Source: Rheum nobile | Taxonomy: Eukaryota > Streptophyta > Magnoliopsida > Caryophyllales > Polygonaceae | Direction of reading: 5' to 3' | NCBI GenBank assembly: GCA_027886185.1 | Contig: WOAB01000563.1 | Coordinates: 2,852,001 to 2,916,000, forward strand | Length of the DNA stretch: 64,000 nt | The notes under the pieces: generated by a model | Seen by the model: only the letters and a program-made list of their open reading frames with translations | What the model was told of the DNA's origin: nothing | Databases searched by the model: none | In this document: in pieces, positions 43,364 through 55,299 of the stretch | Position numbering within the stretch: position 1 is the first letter of the stretch | How the letters are laid out: the number at the start of each line of letters is the position of its first letter | Translations under genes and position numbers: made by a program

Positions 43364-44519
43364 TTAAAAATAAAACTATACTACGAACTAACAAACATAT
43401 ATACCTCAATTGAGTAACATAAAATCCAAAAATATTCAAGAATGTAAACAAAAAACATATATAGATTTTTTTTTTTTTTCTTGTTGGAGTGAAAGTAGAA
43501 GAAAACAATGAAAAGTGTTAAATGTGTAAGGGTATTTTATTTTTCAACTATATTTAATTGAATTATTTAACAAAATAAAGGTTAGGAATGATTGTTTGCA
43601 ACAAATTATGAATAAGAGATGATTTTATTCAAACTTTTTTATGAGTGGTGATTTTATACAAACTCTTTATTTTTCGCACATTTATAAGTATTTTATACCC
43701 ACAATTGAATTACTTACTATTAGGAAAAAACATACGGAGTATAATTCAGAGTTTATAGCCAAATTTATTTGTTTTTCTTAACTAGGTAGATATGCGCATG
43801 TATTATGCACGAGTCTATGATATGCCTTATTTCAAATAGATTTATTTTATATATATTTATAATTAGATTAATTATTTTTGAAGAATAATCGTATTTTATA
43901 AAGTTTATACTTTGAAATTTATCACAATCTACGATCAGCTTTTTATTAGTGAAATAATATATATATATATATATATATATGAGATCTTTTATTATACTTT
44001 CATAATTACTATGTTATTAAATAAAATAAAATAAATTTATTTCATAAACTTTTCAAAAAAGTTGTAACTTCTATCTCATATTGAATTATTATATAGAAGT
44101 TACTCAAATATTCACTATTTAGTTGATATTTCAAGTATTATTTAAGAGTTACTATCATTTATAAAATCATTGTATCTTTACTATGCTTTTAGGATGTTCA
44201 TTCAAAACTTAAAATCTTATTTTTAATTATAATTAGATTACTTGATATTGTTACTATATTAGTGTAATTTTTTGATATTGTTACTAATTAGTCCGTAACT
44301 AATGAAACGATTTATACGCACACCCAAAATGAAATGATTATGCGATGTTGCATTATGCGTTTACTATCCTTTTGAGTAAAATGAAATGAAAAATATATAT
44401 TTGTCAACTTTATCACAAAATTATATGTTTTATCTTATATTCAATTACGATTTAAAATTTAGTCAAAAGTTCTCTATCTAATTAGGCGTTATTTTAAGTA
44501 TTAGTTAGGTGAAATGATA
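43364..44519. other. AT-rich, microsatellite (AT)n
   Basis: No gene. A pure (AT)n run lies at about 43956-43981. The area resembles non-coding matrix. Confidence 0.5.
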
Positions 44520-44897
44520 TTTTAGAAAATGAGGAATTCATATATATAGATAGATGAATATAGATACATTTATACAAATATATGACATATGTATAGAGGG
44601 AAAAAAAATTACTTAGAATTACTATAAATTGTTTCAGCAAAATAAATGGGAAGTTGATTGTAGCTGGAAAAAGTATGTATAGATAAACATAGATAGATTT
44701 ATACAAATATATAATATATAATTATACAGATAAAATTAAAATTAGAATCATTACAGATTATTTCAACAAATAAATTGGACATTAAATGTGTCAAAATATA
44801 TATAGATTTATACATATACGTATTGTGTAATAATCAGATAAAGGATTAAATTTCAATTAGAATAAATATAGATTATTTCAACAAATAAAATGAACAT

Positions 44898-44932
<35 letters not shown>

Positions 44933-44933
44933 A
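44520..44933. repeat. AT-rich tandem array, about 130-bp unit
   Basis: Three to four degenerate units share ATAGATTTATACAAATATAT, CAGATAAAGGATTAAATT, AATTAGAATAAATATAGATT and TTTCAACAAATAAA, ending in (AT)n. Clear further units appear at 51235-51275 and 52215-52360, beyond the inserted Mutator-like element, so the array was split by insertions. Confidence 0.75.
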
Positions 44934-45029
44934 CAAATATATGAGAAAGTATTCTGTAAGAATGAGTTCTCACATGATAAATGAGAATATATCATATCCC
45001 TTGGATGAAAAAAACATCAAGGGATAGGG

Positions 45030-45608
45030 CTAGATCTGGGCATCTCCGGGTCCGGGCCGGATATGGTCCAGGCTTGATCTGAAAATTTTGCCGTTTATTC
45101 GGGCCTGGGCTGGGCTGAGCCTAGGAATAGGGCTTGGACAACTGTCAAAGCCCGTCCGCATTCCTGGGCTCGGGTTGTCCGTCGGGACCCGTATTCGGTT
45201 TTGTATATAATTCATATCTTATAATTCATGTCCATAATTAAAAAAATATCAAAATTTTTATAAGTCTAAATAGTCTTTCCACCTTACAATAAAAAATATA
45301 TTAAATATTCAATATCAAAGTCTACACACATGTGAGAACAAGGGGTGGAGTGGAGTTTGTAACTTGTAACCCATATAAATTTAGCTTTTATATTACTTAG
45401 TTTAAGTGTTTTTATTTTTTTAGGAGTAGTAATAATGTAATATTATATACGGGTCGGGCTTACCGGCCCTATAGGGCTTGACTCCTTGTCCATACCCGGC
45501 TCTCCCGGTACTCGGACCGGGTATTTTCGACTCTTTAGGGCTTACGAGTTTGTCCATACCCTCCCGTTTATACGGGCGGACGGGCTAGCCCGCGTTTGCC
45601 CAGATCTA
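45030..45608. mobile_element. hAT-type MITE, 579 bp, nested in the TIR region
   Basis: Perfect 8-bp duplications GGATAGGG (45022-45029, 45609-45616) flank ends CTAGATCTGGGC and GCCCAGATCTA. GC-rich CCGGGT/GGGCCTGGGC words lie at both subterminal zones and the middle is AT-rich. It interrupts the left inverted repeat of the larger element. Confidence 0.9.
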
Positions 45609-45779
45609 GGATAGGGTTAGACTTTCATCAAAAGGTTATGTGTCATGCATATGACATCATTTAGAGGGTTTAATTAGTTAACATGACTAGTCAAATTGGT
45701 CACGTGACCTCATTTAGAGGGTTTGACCGCCCGACTCCGACGACCAGGAACAATTTTTTTTGTTGGGGGCAAAATTAGA

Positions 45780-46590
45780 TTGTTTTGGGCCAATGTTTTC
45801 CCCGCGCAAGTGTGCATAAATATTTGTTTACGTGTGCATTGTAATTTGTGTATGTATGTTTATATTGTGCGTTCATTTATTATTCTGAGAAAATCAATAC
45901 TATATGGACATAATTTTCTACTTTGTGTATGCATTTTTTTGTCACTTGTGGTTGTGTATGTTTTATAGTGTGTGTTATTTATTATTTTGAGAAATATTAA
46001 AGTTTTTTTTCCCTTTTCAAGCCATTTTTTTAAGTCGACTTTTTCCGCGCAAGTGTGCATAATTATTTGCTAATGTGTGCATTTCTTATTACTTGTGTGG
46101 GCATATGTTTTACATTGTATGTGCATTTATTATTTTGGGAAAATTAATATTGTATATACATATTTTTTTACTTGTGTGTGTATAAATATTTGGCTTGTGT
46201 GTGCATTATATTGTCACTTGTGTGTGCATTTTATTGACACTTGTGTGTGCATATTATGTGTGCATGTGTTTTCATTTATTATCACTTACATGTTATTATA
46301 TTTATATGTCACTTGTGTGTGCATATTATGTGTGCATTTTATGTGGGTATGTTTTACACTATGCATTTATCTATTATTCAAGAAGATTAATTCGTGTGCA
46401 TTTATTGCCACTTGTGTGTGTGTCTTTTTTACTGTGTGTTCATTTATTATTATGAGAAAATGAATACTATGTGTGCATAAATATTTGTTTGTTTGTTCAT
46501 TTACTATCACTTATGTGTTACTATGTTTTATATCGTGTGTGCATAAATATTTGTTTGCGTGTACATTTAATCTCTTGTGTGTGTAAGCTT
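45780..46590. repeat. GTGTGCAT minisatellite with higher-order unit
   Basis: Words GTGTGCAT, CACTTGTGTGTGCAT and GTGCATAAATATTTG recur. A longer phrase TTCATTTATTATT...GAGAAAAT.AATA starts units at about 45872, 45986, 46118, 46360, 46440 and again at 50583. The plus-strand frames here are hydrophobic translations of the repeat, not genes. Confidence 0.8.
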
Positions 46591-46769
46591 TATATAGAGA
46601 AAGGATCAAATGAAAATAATTTTTTAGGAGGGAAATGAGAATCTTTTTGGGTCGTTAGATTTGAGATAAAGAAGAGCCCAAATTAGACCATTAAAAGGCC
46701 AAAAATTTGACTGTGCCGAATTTTTCCCGTATTATACGTGTTTTTTGGGGGGAATTCGTGTGCGTCTCG

Positions 46770-47375
46770 TTGAGAACATATTTTCGATGTTCATCACTTT
46801 TTTCCTTACATGTTCACCACTTTCATGCCCAGATATTCACCACTTTTGTACCTAGATGTTCATCAGGTTTTTATACATACATGTTCATCGTTTTCTCTTA
46901 CATGTTCATCGATTTTTCTTGTGATAATATTTTTGATGTTCACCACCTTTGTACCTAGATGTTCATCATTTTTTATGCATGCATGCTCATCACTTTTCTC
47001 CTATACGTTCATAACTTTTTCACGTGAACATATTTTTGACGCTCATCACTTTTGTCGTTTTATGTTCATCATTGCCCAAATGTTCACCACTTATGTATCC
47101 AGATGTTCATCATTTTTTAGGCATGCATGTTCATCTTTGTTCTTCTATACGTTCAGCACTTTTTGTTGTGAACATATTTTCGATGTTCATCACTTTTGTC
47201 CTTAGATGTTCACCACTTTCATGCCCATATGTTTACGACTTTTGTGGCTAGATGTTCATAGTTTTTTTATGCATGCACATCACTTTTCTCCTATATGTTC
47301 ATCACTTTTTGCGTGAACATGTTATCGATGTTCATCACTTTTGTCCTTAGATGTTCACCACTTTCATGCCCATAT
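46770..47375. repeat. TGTTCATCACTTTT minisatellite with higher-order unit
   Basis: A monomer of about 25 bp (TGTTCATCACTTTTGTCCTAGA and variants TGTTCACCACTTTCATGCCC) is arranged in units of about 145 bp. Each unit opens with GTGAACATATTTTCGATGTTC, at about 46768, 47022, 47167 and 47311. The array continues beyond the solo LTR at 49955-50220. Confidence 0.82.
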
Positions 47376-49949
47376 TGTAATAACCCTCATTTCTACATAA
47401 GAGTATATATTTTTTCAGTAAAAACTATGACAATTATTAATTTATTTCTAAATGTGGAAATAAATTAATCAATTTATTACCCTAAGTATGTTACAATATT
47501 TAAGTCATGGTTTATTTAAATTTATTTTAACATTATGTTAATTTTAAATTAAATAAACTTATCAATTTAACATAAATTGTTACAGTTGAGATTATATGTT
47601 AATTAAAATTTAAATATGTTTAAATTTATAAGAAAAGGTGACTTAAGCTTAGAACTAGCCTAATTTAATTTTCCTTTCATCTTAAATTTGGGTTTAAATG
47701 TATAAATAAACTTAGGATAATATTATAGATAGCTTTGGGTAATTTTTGTAATTTTTGAAATATAAAATAGGGGTACTTTTGCCACAACTTAAAAAGTTGG
47801 GCAAACATTTGTAAATAGGCCAAACGTCTGGGGCCACGAATGAAAACTGAGATGTCTTCTTCAACAATCAACCAAGGCTTAAAAACGCAGCTCCAAGCTC
47901 GTTTTCCATGGCGGAATTCGCCCGGTTTTCGACCCGATTGGTCAAATTAATCCAAGGGAAATGTAGATAAGGATCTTACGCATTAAACCCCTCAATCAAT
48001 TGGAGATATTATGGACGAAAATGACGGCATTTTGCCCGGAAGTAATTGTCGGCGTTTATGTCGATCAGATTGAATTTATGAAAATTCGTCCTCATCCGAT
48101 TGAATTGGGATGCATTTTTTGCGAAATTATGTCGAGGACATTCAAAGCTACATTTGCGCTATAAATACACCTTCAATCGTTTACAAATTCCCATCCAATG
48201 TCACCCAATTCTCCACGTTAGGGTTCTTAGAATTTCCAGAAATTTTTTGGTTGTTCCAGGGTAAAATTCTCCCTCCTCAGAGCATCTCTACTCACGATTC
48301 AAGTGTCCAAATCTTCATCTTGAAGTCACGAATCCAACATCGCCGACTCTTGCCCATTGAACCGCTTTGTATCAGTGTGTAGTCGACCACTATTTTCGGT
48401 ATTTCTGAATATCGTTTTTATATATTATTAGTTTAATCTTAATTGGTGGGCTAGTCGAGACTAGTTAGTGATAATTTGGGTTAATTCAATTTTATGTATA
48501 TTAAGATTAAATTAACTTAATTTTTATGGTATTATCTTAGGTTGTAACATTACAATTAGATAATATACTTTCTTCCGTACGACGTTACGCCGTTCATTCA
48601 ACATCTTAATCTGAGGCAAGTGGCGCTTCGCTCTTGCATTTATTTCATATTTTTCTTAATTGATAATTAATTAATTGTTCTAATTAAGTTTGGATAAATT
48701 TTGATAAATTATGTTTGGGAACTTGTGTGATATAATGGTGTGTAAAAATTAATTATGTATATTAGGTTATATATATTGTTAGTGATGAGTGATGACCCTT
48801 GTATATTTTTTTTGGGTGAAATGATGACCCTTGTATATATTATTATTACTATAGGGTGCTAGTTGGACTTTTGGTGTGGAAATTGGTGTGGACTTGTATG
48901 CTTACTTAGTACCAGTATTCGTATGAATGTTATATACCTCGTGAGGTTTAAATGTTTCTTTATAACTTGGTATTAGGAGGATTATTGCCCCAATACTTTT
49001 GGTCATGACCTACCCTTTTTCGAATATAAGTAGTGGTGCACTTAGCTAGTGCTGTTATTCAGGATTCGTCCCATGATATTCTCGTATCGAGATGGTGTGG
49101 ATTAAAAACTTTAACGTAAATGCACGTTTTGGAATTAAATAAGATAAGTGCTTTTATGCACATAATTAATATACTTAAGGCGAGGAGTACAACGTGGAAA
49201 CCGCTCGACTCCTGTCTAAAGTAAGTCCCATTTCCAATCCGAATTCGCATTATGCGGTGAGGTTGATTGATGATACAAATAGTCAAATGAGTCGTTTTAA
49301 TAATCTTGGTGTGTTATAATTGCAAATGTTCCCAAACAAATACATATAATTCTCATAAGACTCAGTTTCATTGGAGTCTTCTCTTGAATCATGTCTCTTC
49401 TTATGTTTCAGTGGAAGTATAGTAGTTATATACCGTTTATTGAGTATTATTCGAGAAACAAGGGTAGTAACTATATAAGACTACACAGAACCTCACATAA
49501 ATACCCTTGCATGCATAGTCTTTCATTAGACTAACCAACCATTCATTTTCCTTGCATGGTTGGCTGGTGGCATCCGTCCCATACAGAAGATCACTCGTTT
49601 GTCTCAAGCTGTCTTGAAGTAATGAATCGAAGAAGGAGGCTTGCAGTTAAGGTTGTGTTTTAAAGTAATATTTTGAAGTAGTTTAGTATTTATTAATCTT
49701 TTTAATAAAAGTAATAGGGTTTATAAAAGTCTTCACTGTAATTTTTTTTTATATAAAACAAGCCTTCTCAATTTATGAGAGGAATTTTAATAAAAGATTG
49801 AGTATTCATTTCACAAGTCTTCTATTTATTCTTTTGTTATTAATGTATTTAAGCATCAATTGTTTAGATTAAAGCCTATAGTGACTTTGGACTTTAATGT
49901 CTGAGGTCACTGCCGTGTGGCACTATCGACATAAGTCGGGGGTGTTACA
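47376..49949 (+). mobile_element. solo LTR of a Tekay-like Gypsy family (A)
   Basis: Starts TGTAATAACCCTCATTTC and ends GGGGGTGTTACA. Flanks CATAT (47371-47375) and CAGAT (49950-49954) match at 4 of 5. It contains TATAAATA at 48160-48167 and the GCAAG...CTTGC hairpin at 48616-48637. Further islands are shared with the Tekay LTR at 18969: TTTTGGAATTAAATAAGATA, CTTTCATTAGACTAACCAAC and GAGGTCACTG. No internal region. Confidence 0.88.
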
Positions 49950-49954
49950 CAGAT

Positions 49955-50220
49955 GTTCACCACTTTTGTACCTAGATCGAAGTTCATAATTTTTTTTGCA
50001 TGCATTATCATCTTTTTTTCTCTAATATGTTCATCATTTTTCGTTGTGAACATGTCTTAGATGTTCATCACTTCTACGCATAGAAACTCACCACTTCTAT
50101 GCCCTAATATTCATCACCTTTATGCATGGATGTTCATCAATAACCTATATGTTTATCACTTTCCATGTCTACGTGTGCATGACTTGAATAAGTATATATG
50201 TGCATCACTTTATGCCTATA
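49955..50220. repeat. continuation of TGTTCATCACTTTT minisatellite
   Basis: More diverged monomers than the left block (ATGTTCATCACTTCTACGC, GTTCATCACCTTTATGC), ending in a TGTGCATCACTT transition that merges the two repeat vocabularies. Confidence 0.7.
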
Positions 50221-50499
50221 TGTGCTTCACAAAAACGCATCCAAGAAAAAAAAAATCTTTTTACTTACTCTAGACTTGAATTCATATAAAAGATTATCAA
50301 TTTTTGCCATATAAACATGCAATGAACATTAAATGATCATTTTCATAAGATTTGAGAGTATAGAAAACGCAAACATAAGCATAGAAACACTAACGAATTT
50401 TGTGTTTTTTAGTTGTGAGGTTATAAACATCACTTATATATTGTGATGAACATCAACGACCAAATGTGGTGAACATCCGAGTTCACTAGAATGCGCGCG

Positions 50500-51120
50500 A
50501 GCGCGGCAACGCCTCATGTGCATTCTTAGTTCTCTCATAGGTAATTGTTCTCATGTGAATCGTCCCCGCTTTATATATGTATTCATTTATTATTTCAGAA
50601 AATCAATATTATGTGGAATTTTATTGTCACTTGTGTGTCCGTATGTTTTATACCGTGTGTGTATGTTTTATAATGTGTGCAAAAATATTTGCTTATGTGT
50701 GCGTATGGTTTATTTTTTGTCAGAATTTGCGTATTGTTTATTGTGTGCATAAATATTTTGTTTTGTGTGTTCATGTGCAATATATGAAAATTAGACGCAC
50801 ACACAATTCAAAATATATGGACACACAACACAATATATATGAACGCACAATACAATTAATATAGATGCATGCATAGTACAAAAAAAATTGGATGGAGAAA
50901 AAAAATGCCCCCAAAAAGAACTTTTGTGTGCAAAATATGAAAAATTAGATGCACACACAGTTCAAAATATATGAACACACGATTCAAAATATATGAACAC
51001 ACTGAACAATAAATATGAACACACAGTACACAAATTTTAGGCCGAAAAAAATTTGGCCTGAAAAAAAAAATTGACCTGTCAACGACCGATCAACGTCGAT
51101 CAAACCAGTCATAGATTTAA
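50500..51120. repeat. GTGTGCAT repeats and reverse-oriented TGCACACA repeats
   Basis: At 50560-50770 the plus-strand GTGTGCAT vocabulary returns. From 50785 the complementary form (GACGCACACACAATTCAAAA, ATATATGAACACACAGTACA) takes over, giving an inverted arrangement within the same element. Confidence 0.7.
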
Positions 51121-51299
51121 GTCAAACCATTTAAGTGATTATGTGCACTTAAATGATTGTCTAATTTCATCCCTTGTATTTTTTTCAACGAATGTTTCTC
51201 ACATTAGTTTTCATTCTCATGGGAACCAAACCCCAAATATATAATATGTAATAATTAGAGAAAGAATTAGAGGCCGGATCGGGTGAGAAATAAGAATGC

Positions 51300-52140
51300 A
51301 TATAGGTCGTATGATCCAAGAAACCAAAGGCCCAGATTGAAAAGTAAAAAAAAACGGAATAATTTGTCACGATTGAATTTTATATGAAAGAAGCTTGTAT
51401 TTTTGGGGGACACACGGGCATGCGCGTGTGCATGCGTTTTTTTGAATTTGCTTGCACATACAACACAAAAGTTATGCACATACAAACTCATTTTCACGCG
51501 CATACAAGCAAAAATCTGTGCAATTTGAAACTCATCCACATAAAGGCAAAAAGAACGTTTAGGTGTGAACGTGTGAATGAGCACATACAAAGAAATATTC
51601 ATGCACATACATGCACAAACTTGTGCACATCCTAAAAATTGCATAAGTTTTTGTTTGTATGTGCATGAGTTTTCACTTGCACAAAATCACGCTTACAGTA
51701 AAAAACCTATGCATATACACACATAAAATTGTGCACATTGTACAAAGTACATAAGTTTTTGCATGTATGTGCATGAGTATACACTTACACAAAGTCACAC
51801 ATATAGGTAAAACTTGTGCACATTGTACAAAGTGCATAAGTTTTTTGTCTGTATGTACACGAGTTTCCATTTACACAAAGTCACGCATATTTTTATTTCT
51901 GGAAAATGTGCAAGTGGAAACTCATCACCATGTACAATTTACATGCATATACATGCACAAAGGTATGCACTTTAAATGCTATACACATACAAGTCAAAAC
52001 TCATGTATATTTTTCCTTGAAAAACGATACACACAAGTATAATTTAGATGTACATATAGGTCAAAATCTATGCACACAAGCCAAAATTTGTGCACATGCC
52101 ATCTCTTGCGTGCATGCATATTTTTTGAGTTTTTTTTTAT
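51300..52140. repeat. TGCACATACA repeat block
   Basis: Dispersed CACATACAACACAAAAGT, CATGCACATACATGCACAAA, TTTTTGTATGTGCATGAGTT and TTTACACAAAGTCACGCATA words, many in both orientations and several in two or three copies. It lies outside the 9-bp-duplication element but inside the split AT array, so it may be a second related insertion whose ends are lost. Confidence 0.6.
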
Positions 52141-52214
52141 AAAAATGGTAGTGTCATAATTATTCATATTTTTCACGTTATTAATTATTTGTATCTCACA
52201 CTTTTCCAAAAAGT

Positions 52215-52365
52215 TAAATTGCAGTTAACTTCAACAAATAGGACATTAAATGTACCATATATATTTATATAAATATGTAATAATAATTAAAGAAAGGATT
52301 AAATTTTAATTAGAATCAATAAAAAAATTTAACAAATAAATGAGATATTAATTATAGCAAAAATG
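52215..52365. repeat. AT-rich tandem array, displaced unit
   Basis: TTCAACAAATAGGACATTAA and AAAGGATTAAATTTTAATTA match the array at 44520-44933. Confidence 0.65.
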
Positions 52366-52404
52366 TTAGTCTTATTAGTGATGATCACAAAGATTAGAAG
52401 ATTA

Positions 52405-52706
52405 GGTCTCCGTTCGGCAAAACGTTTTTGAGATTAACGGAACTTAAATATATTTTTTATCTATTTAATGAGTGTTTACTAAAAAAAATGTCAATTTAGC
52501 TTAAGGAACTTGTTGTAGATGAATGTAGTTTAATTCTTCCATTTTTTTAATGTGACCCCCAACTACGTTTTTATCGAACACCAACTACGCTTTTTAAATA
52601 ATTAAGCTGATAAATCCAGCTCTAGCTAATCATTCAACTCCAACTTCAAATCCAACTACTCATTCAGCTCTAGCTCCTATTTCAGCTAGATATACCAAAC
52701 AAAGCC
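52405..52706. mobile_element. Harbinger/Tourist-like MITE, about 302 bp
   Basis: Ends GGTCTCCGTTCGGCA and TACCAAACAAAGCC are imperfect inverted repeats. A TA dinucleotide flanks both ends. The interior has CAGCTCTAGCT-like repeats and no coding. Confidence 0.6.
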
Positions 52707-52849
52707 TAGATATACGATTAAATAGATTAGATGATTAGATTAGATTATATTAGATGATTTTGTAAACCCATTAAGGCACTAATACTTCGATCCGGGATCA
52801 TGTACGAACGAGATGAGGCGTGCAAAGCCATCCTAGCTGCATGACAATA

Positions 52850-53150
52850 TATGAACATCAATATACAACATATGCACATCTAGTTTATGAACCTTGGGGA
52901 ATTAATATATGAACATATATGTTACATATGAACCTTGACGTTATCATATATGAATATCAACACACAAAGAACAAGTAAAAAGAAGTTCAAATATACAAAC
53001 ATGTGAATGTTACATATGAATCTTGTAGAACTAATATATGAACGTGTACATGTTACATATGAACCTTAAAGACCAAGTAAAATGAATTTCAAGCATGAAC
53101 ATGCATGTTACATATGTACCTCAAAGACCAAGTAAACAGAAATAAACGTA
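52850..53150. repeat. ACATATGAACCTT minisatellite
   Basis: ATGTTACATATGAACCTT(A/G)AA recurs about every 60-75 bp with ACCAAGTAAAATGAA. Five or six degenerate copies. Confidence 0.6.
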
Positions 53151-53221
53151 AAGAGTGATGTGTTAATAAATATACAATATGTTTAATGTTCACATTTAAC
53201 ACAAAATAAGTCCATACTTGG

Positions 53222-53285
53222 TATAGCGTTTACGTTTTTTGGGTTTACAGTTTAGGGTTTTTGGGTTTCAGGTTTAGGGTTTAGC
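53222..53285. repeat. short telomere-like TTTAGGG cluster
   Basis: GTTTAGGGTTTTTGGGTTTC then GGTTTAGGGTTTAG: three or four TTTAGGG-like words, interstitial and degenerate, probably fortuitous or a repair scar. Confidence 0.4.
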
Positions 53286-53579
53286 ACAACATAAGTCCAT
53301 ACTTGATATACTCAATGAATCTCTAGTATAGAGTGTGTTTGTACATATTTTGTTTATTTTAGTATGTAAACTTCTAATACAAAATGTATGATCATCTAGT
53401 ATTAATATATAAATCTTATAGTACAAATAAATGAGCATCTAGTATATATATGTGAATTTAAAGATAACAGTTTAAAACGATTAAAAAAAAATTATAATCC
53501 AAAAAATAAAATCACAATATTTACGAAAAGAAACGTAAGGAACGCTCACTTAATCCTTCGTTCTTATGCTTATTATTAA

Positions 53580-53829
53580 AGGGGATTCATCTTCGCACCG
53601 CAAAAATCAATCCCCGCACCGCTTTTTGGGCGCAACCTGGTTGCGCCCAAGGTCCATTTTTTTTTTAAATTTTGAAAATTGATTTTTACATGATTATTGA
53701 ACCGGTTCATATGATGAATCGGTTCAACATTTTTGGGCTTTAAAACGGTAACTTTTTGGGCTATATATATGATAGTCATTTGGTCCATTTGAGCATACCA
53801 CCGAATTGAAATCACAAATTTTTGAGAGA
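53580..53829 (+). promoter_or_regulatory. MULE 5' region with palindrome and TATA box
   Basis: GGGCGCAACCTGGTTGCGCCC (53628-53648) is a perfect 10-bp inverted repeat around one base. A second repeat, AACCGGTTCATATGATGAAT then CGGTTC, follows. A TATATATAT box lies at about 53763-53771, some 60 bp before the ATG. The true terminal inverted repeat could not be matched to a partner. Confidence 0.5.
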
Positions 53830-53892
53830 ATGTCTTCCTCAAGCTTAGATGATGCACCCGGTCTTGATTTGACTCATCACGATGATTTACGG
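53830..53892 (+). pseudogene. MULE transposase exon 1
   Basis: MSSSSLDDAPGLDLTHHDDL is followed by a GTACGT donor at 53893. The acidic leader fits the N-terminus of a FAR1/MULE protein. The next recognisable coding is at about 54300. Confidence 0.5.
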
Positions 53893-54289
53893 GTACGTAT
53901 ATATTTTTTCCCCAAGTTTATTTCAAATTTAGTAAATTAAAGTCGTTTGTTGTAGTTTAGAACGTTCGTTAAAATGTACATACGATCATTACGTTAGGAT
54001 GATTCCATGTTTTAGGTTAGTGACGTTATGTTAGTATTTTATGTATCCTATTATATAGTTGTGAAATAATTAGAATGATTGCATGTTTTAGGTTAGTGGA
54101 CAATATGTTAGTATTTTTAGGTGGTATTTTCGGTATATTTATTTGTGAAATAAATAGGATGTTCACATGTGTTAGTTTATCATTTATTAAGTAAATTATA
54201 TGTTTGTGGCCTGAACATCATTATGTTAGTTTTCTGAAATGCTCTTAGAAAAAACTGTAATGTATAAAATATTTTTGAAAATAAATAGG

Positions 54290-54834
54290 ACGACTCTAGT
54301 GATAGCGAATATTGTCCTTTAGAAGTCCGGGGCATATAGATCGGCGGTGAAGAAGAAGGAGGTTGAGGGTCCCGAGGCAATCCCTAAACGGAAATACAAA
54401 TCGAGGACAAAGAAGGGCGAGTGCCCGTTTCAGTTGCATGGGGTGCTTGTGAAAGGAAATTGGATCAAATCTAACAGGTGGAGATTATCCGTCGTTAGAG
54501 GATGGCACGACCATGATCTTTCAAGTAGTTTGATTGGTCATGCATTTGTCGGGCGACTTTCACAGGAACAACGAGTGTGTGTGAATGTTTTGTCAGCCTC
54601 CAGAATAAAGTCGAAGCCTATTATGAGTCTATTTCTACATGCGGATCCCAAGTGCTTGACATCAAGGAACCAACTCTACAATTACAAGGCTAAGGAGAGG
54701 CTGAAATCCAGGGAGAATTTGACGGTGCCGCAATACATGCTGGATTTTCTACACGCGAGAGGTTATTATACAAGCATCGAGACGCTTCCAATGAAGAAGG
54801 GAAGGAGGTTTTGAGTGACATTTTTATTTGTCAC
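54290..54834 (+). pseudogene. MULE-OTU transposase: FAR1-type DNA-binding region
   Basis: After an acceptor near 54287 and a shift at about 54330 the frame reads SGAYRSAVKKKEVEGPEAIP, TKKGECPFQLHGVL, WRLSVVRGWHDHDLS and IGHAFVGRLS. This is the FAR1/WRKY-GCM1 zinc-cluster pattern with C-P-F and W-H-D-H. The helical linker (LTSRNQLYNYKAKERLKS) leads to the DDE domain. A stop or shift occurs at 54812. Confidence 0.85.
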
Positions 54835-55250
54835 CCGAAGCTAGACATTTGTTGTGTTTGTTCCCCTACGTCGTCATCATGGATACGACCTACAAGACGA
54901 ACAAGTATGAAAGTTTAGTTATCGCTATTACTACATCTAAAATATGTAATTGCATATAAATGTTCTAATTCTTACATTTATAGGTACGGTATGCCTTTGT
55001 TGGATTCACTTGCATCAACCGTACGTTCTGTATTGTGATCAAATTCATGTATGATGAGACGACGGAGCACTACATATGGGCCTTGGACCGCCTTAAGATC
55101 ATGCTCGGGAGACATGAACCCAAGGCAATCATGTCAGATTGAGAGCTCGGTCTTGTGAAAGCTCTCGAAGTAGTCTTTCCCAATTTGCAACATCTGTTGT
55201 GTAGGATCCATGTCAACCGCAACTTGGAAGGTTATGTGATGCGTCCCTAT
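54835..55250 (+). pseudogene. MULE transposase DDE domain, first half
   Basis: LLCLFPYVVIMDTTYKTNKY contains the first catalytic Asp. After an intron (54905-54984) come VGFTCINRTFCIVIKFMYDE, HYIWALDRLKIMLGRHEPKA and IMSD, with a TGA directly after the second Asp motif, then ELGLVKALEVVFPNLQHLLC and IHVNRNLEG (C-H pair). Several small indels shift frames. The sequence then runs into the inserted LTR material. Confidence 0.9.
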
Positions 55251-55299
55251 CTCCGGATGCCGACACGAAGGTCATGAAGGCGAGGATCTCGTCTTGTAG

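Larger units (their letters stand above)
44943..51233. mobile_element. non-autonomous Mutator-like element with minisatellite cargo
   Basis: The 9-bp duplication CAAATATAT (44934-44942 and 51234-51242) and ends GAGAAAGTATTCTGTAAGAA versus the inverse of the right end, GGGTTTGGTTCCCATGAGAA, identify a Mutator-like element. Terminal similarity continues inward (ATGAAAAAAACATCAAGGG versus TTGAAAAAAATACAAGGG, both before TTAGAC). Without the nested hAT MITE and solo LTR it is about 3.1 kb. It has no transposase, only short-repeat arrays. Confidence 0.8.

Noticed and set aside
45780..47251. Plus-strand hydrophobic ORFs resembling multi-pass membrane proteins
   Set aside because: They are translations of GTGTGCAT and TGTTCATCACTTTT repeats.
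53222..53285. Telomere or telomeric junction
   Set aside because: Only a few degenerate TTTAGGG words, with ordinary sequence on both sides.
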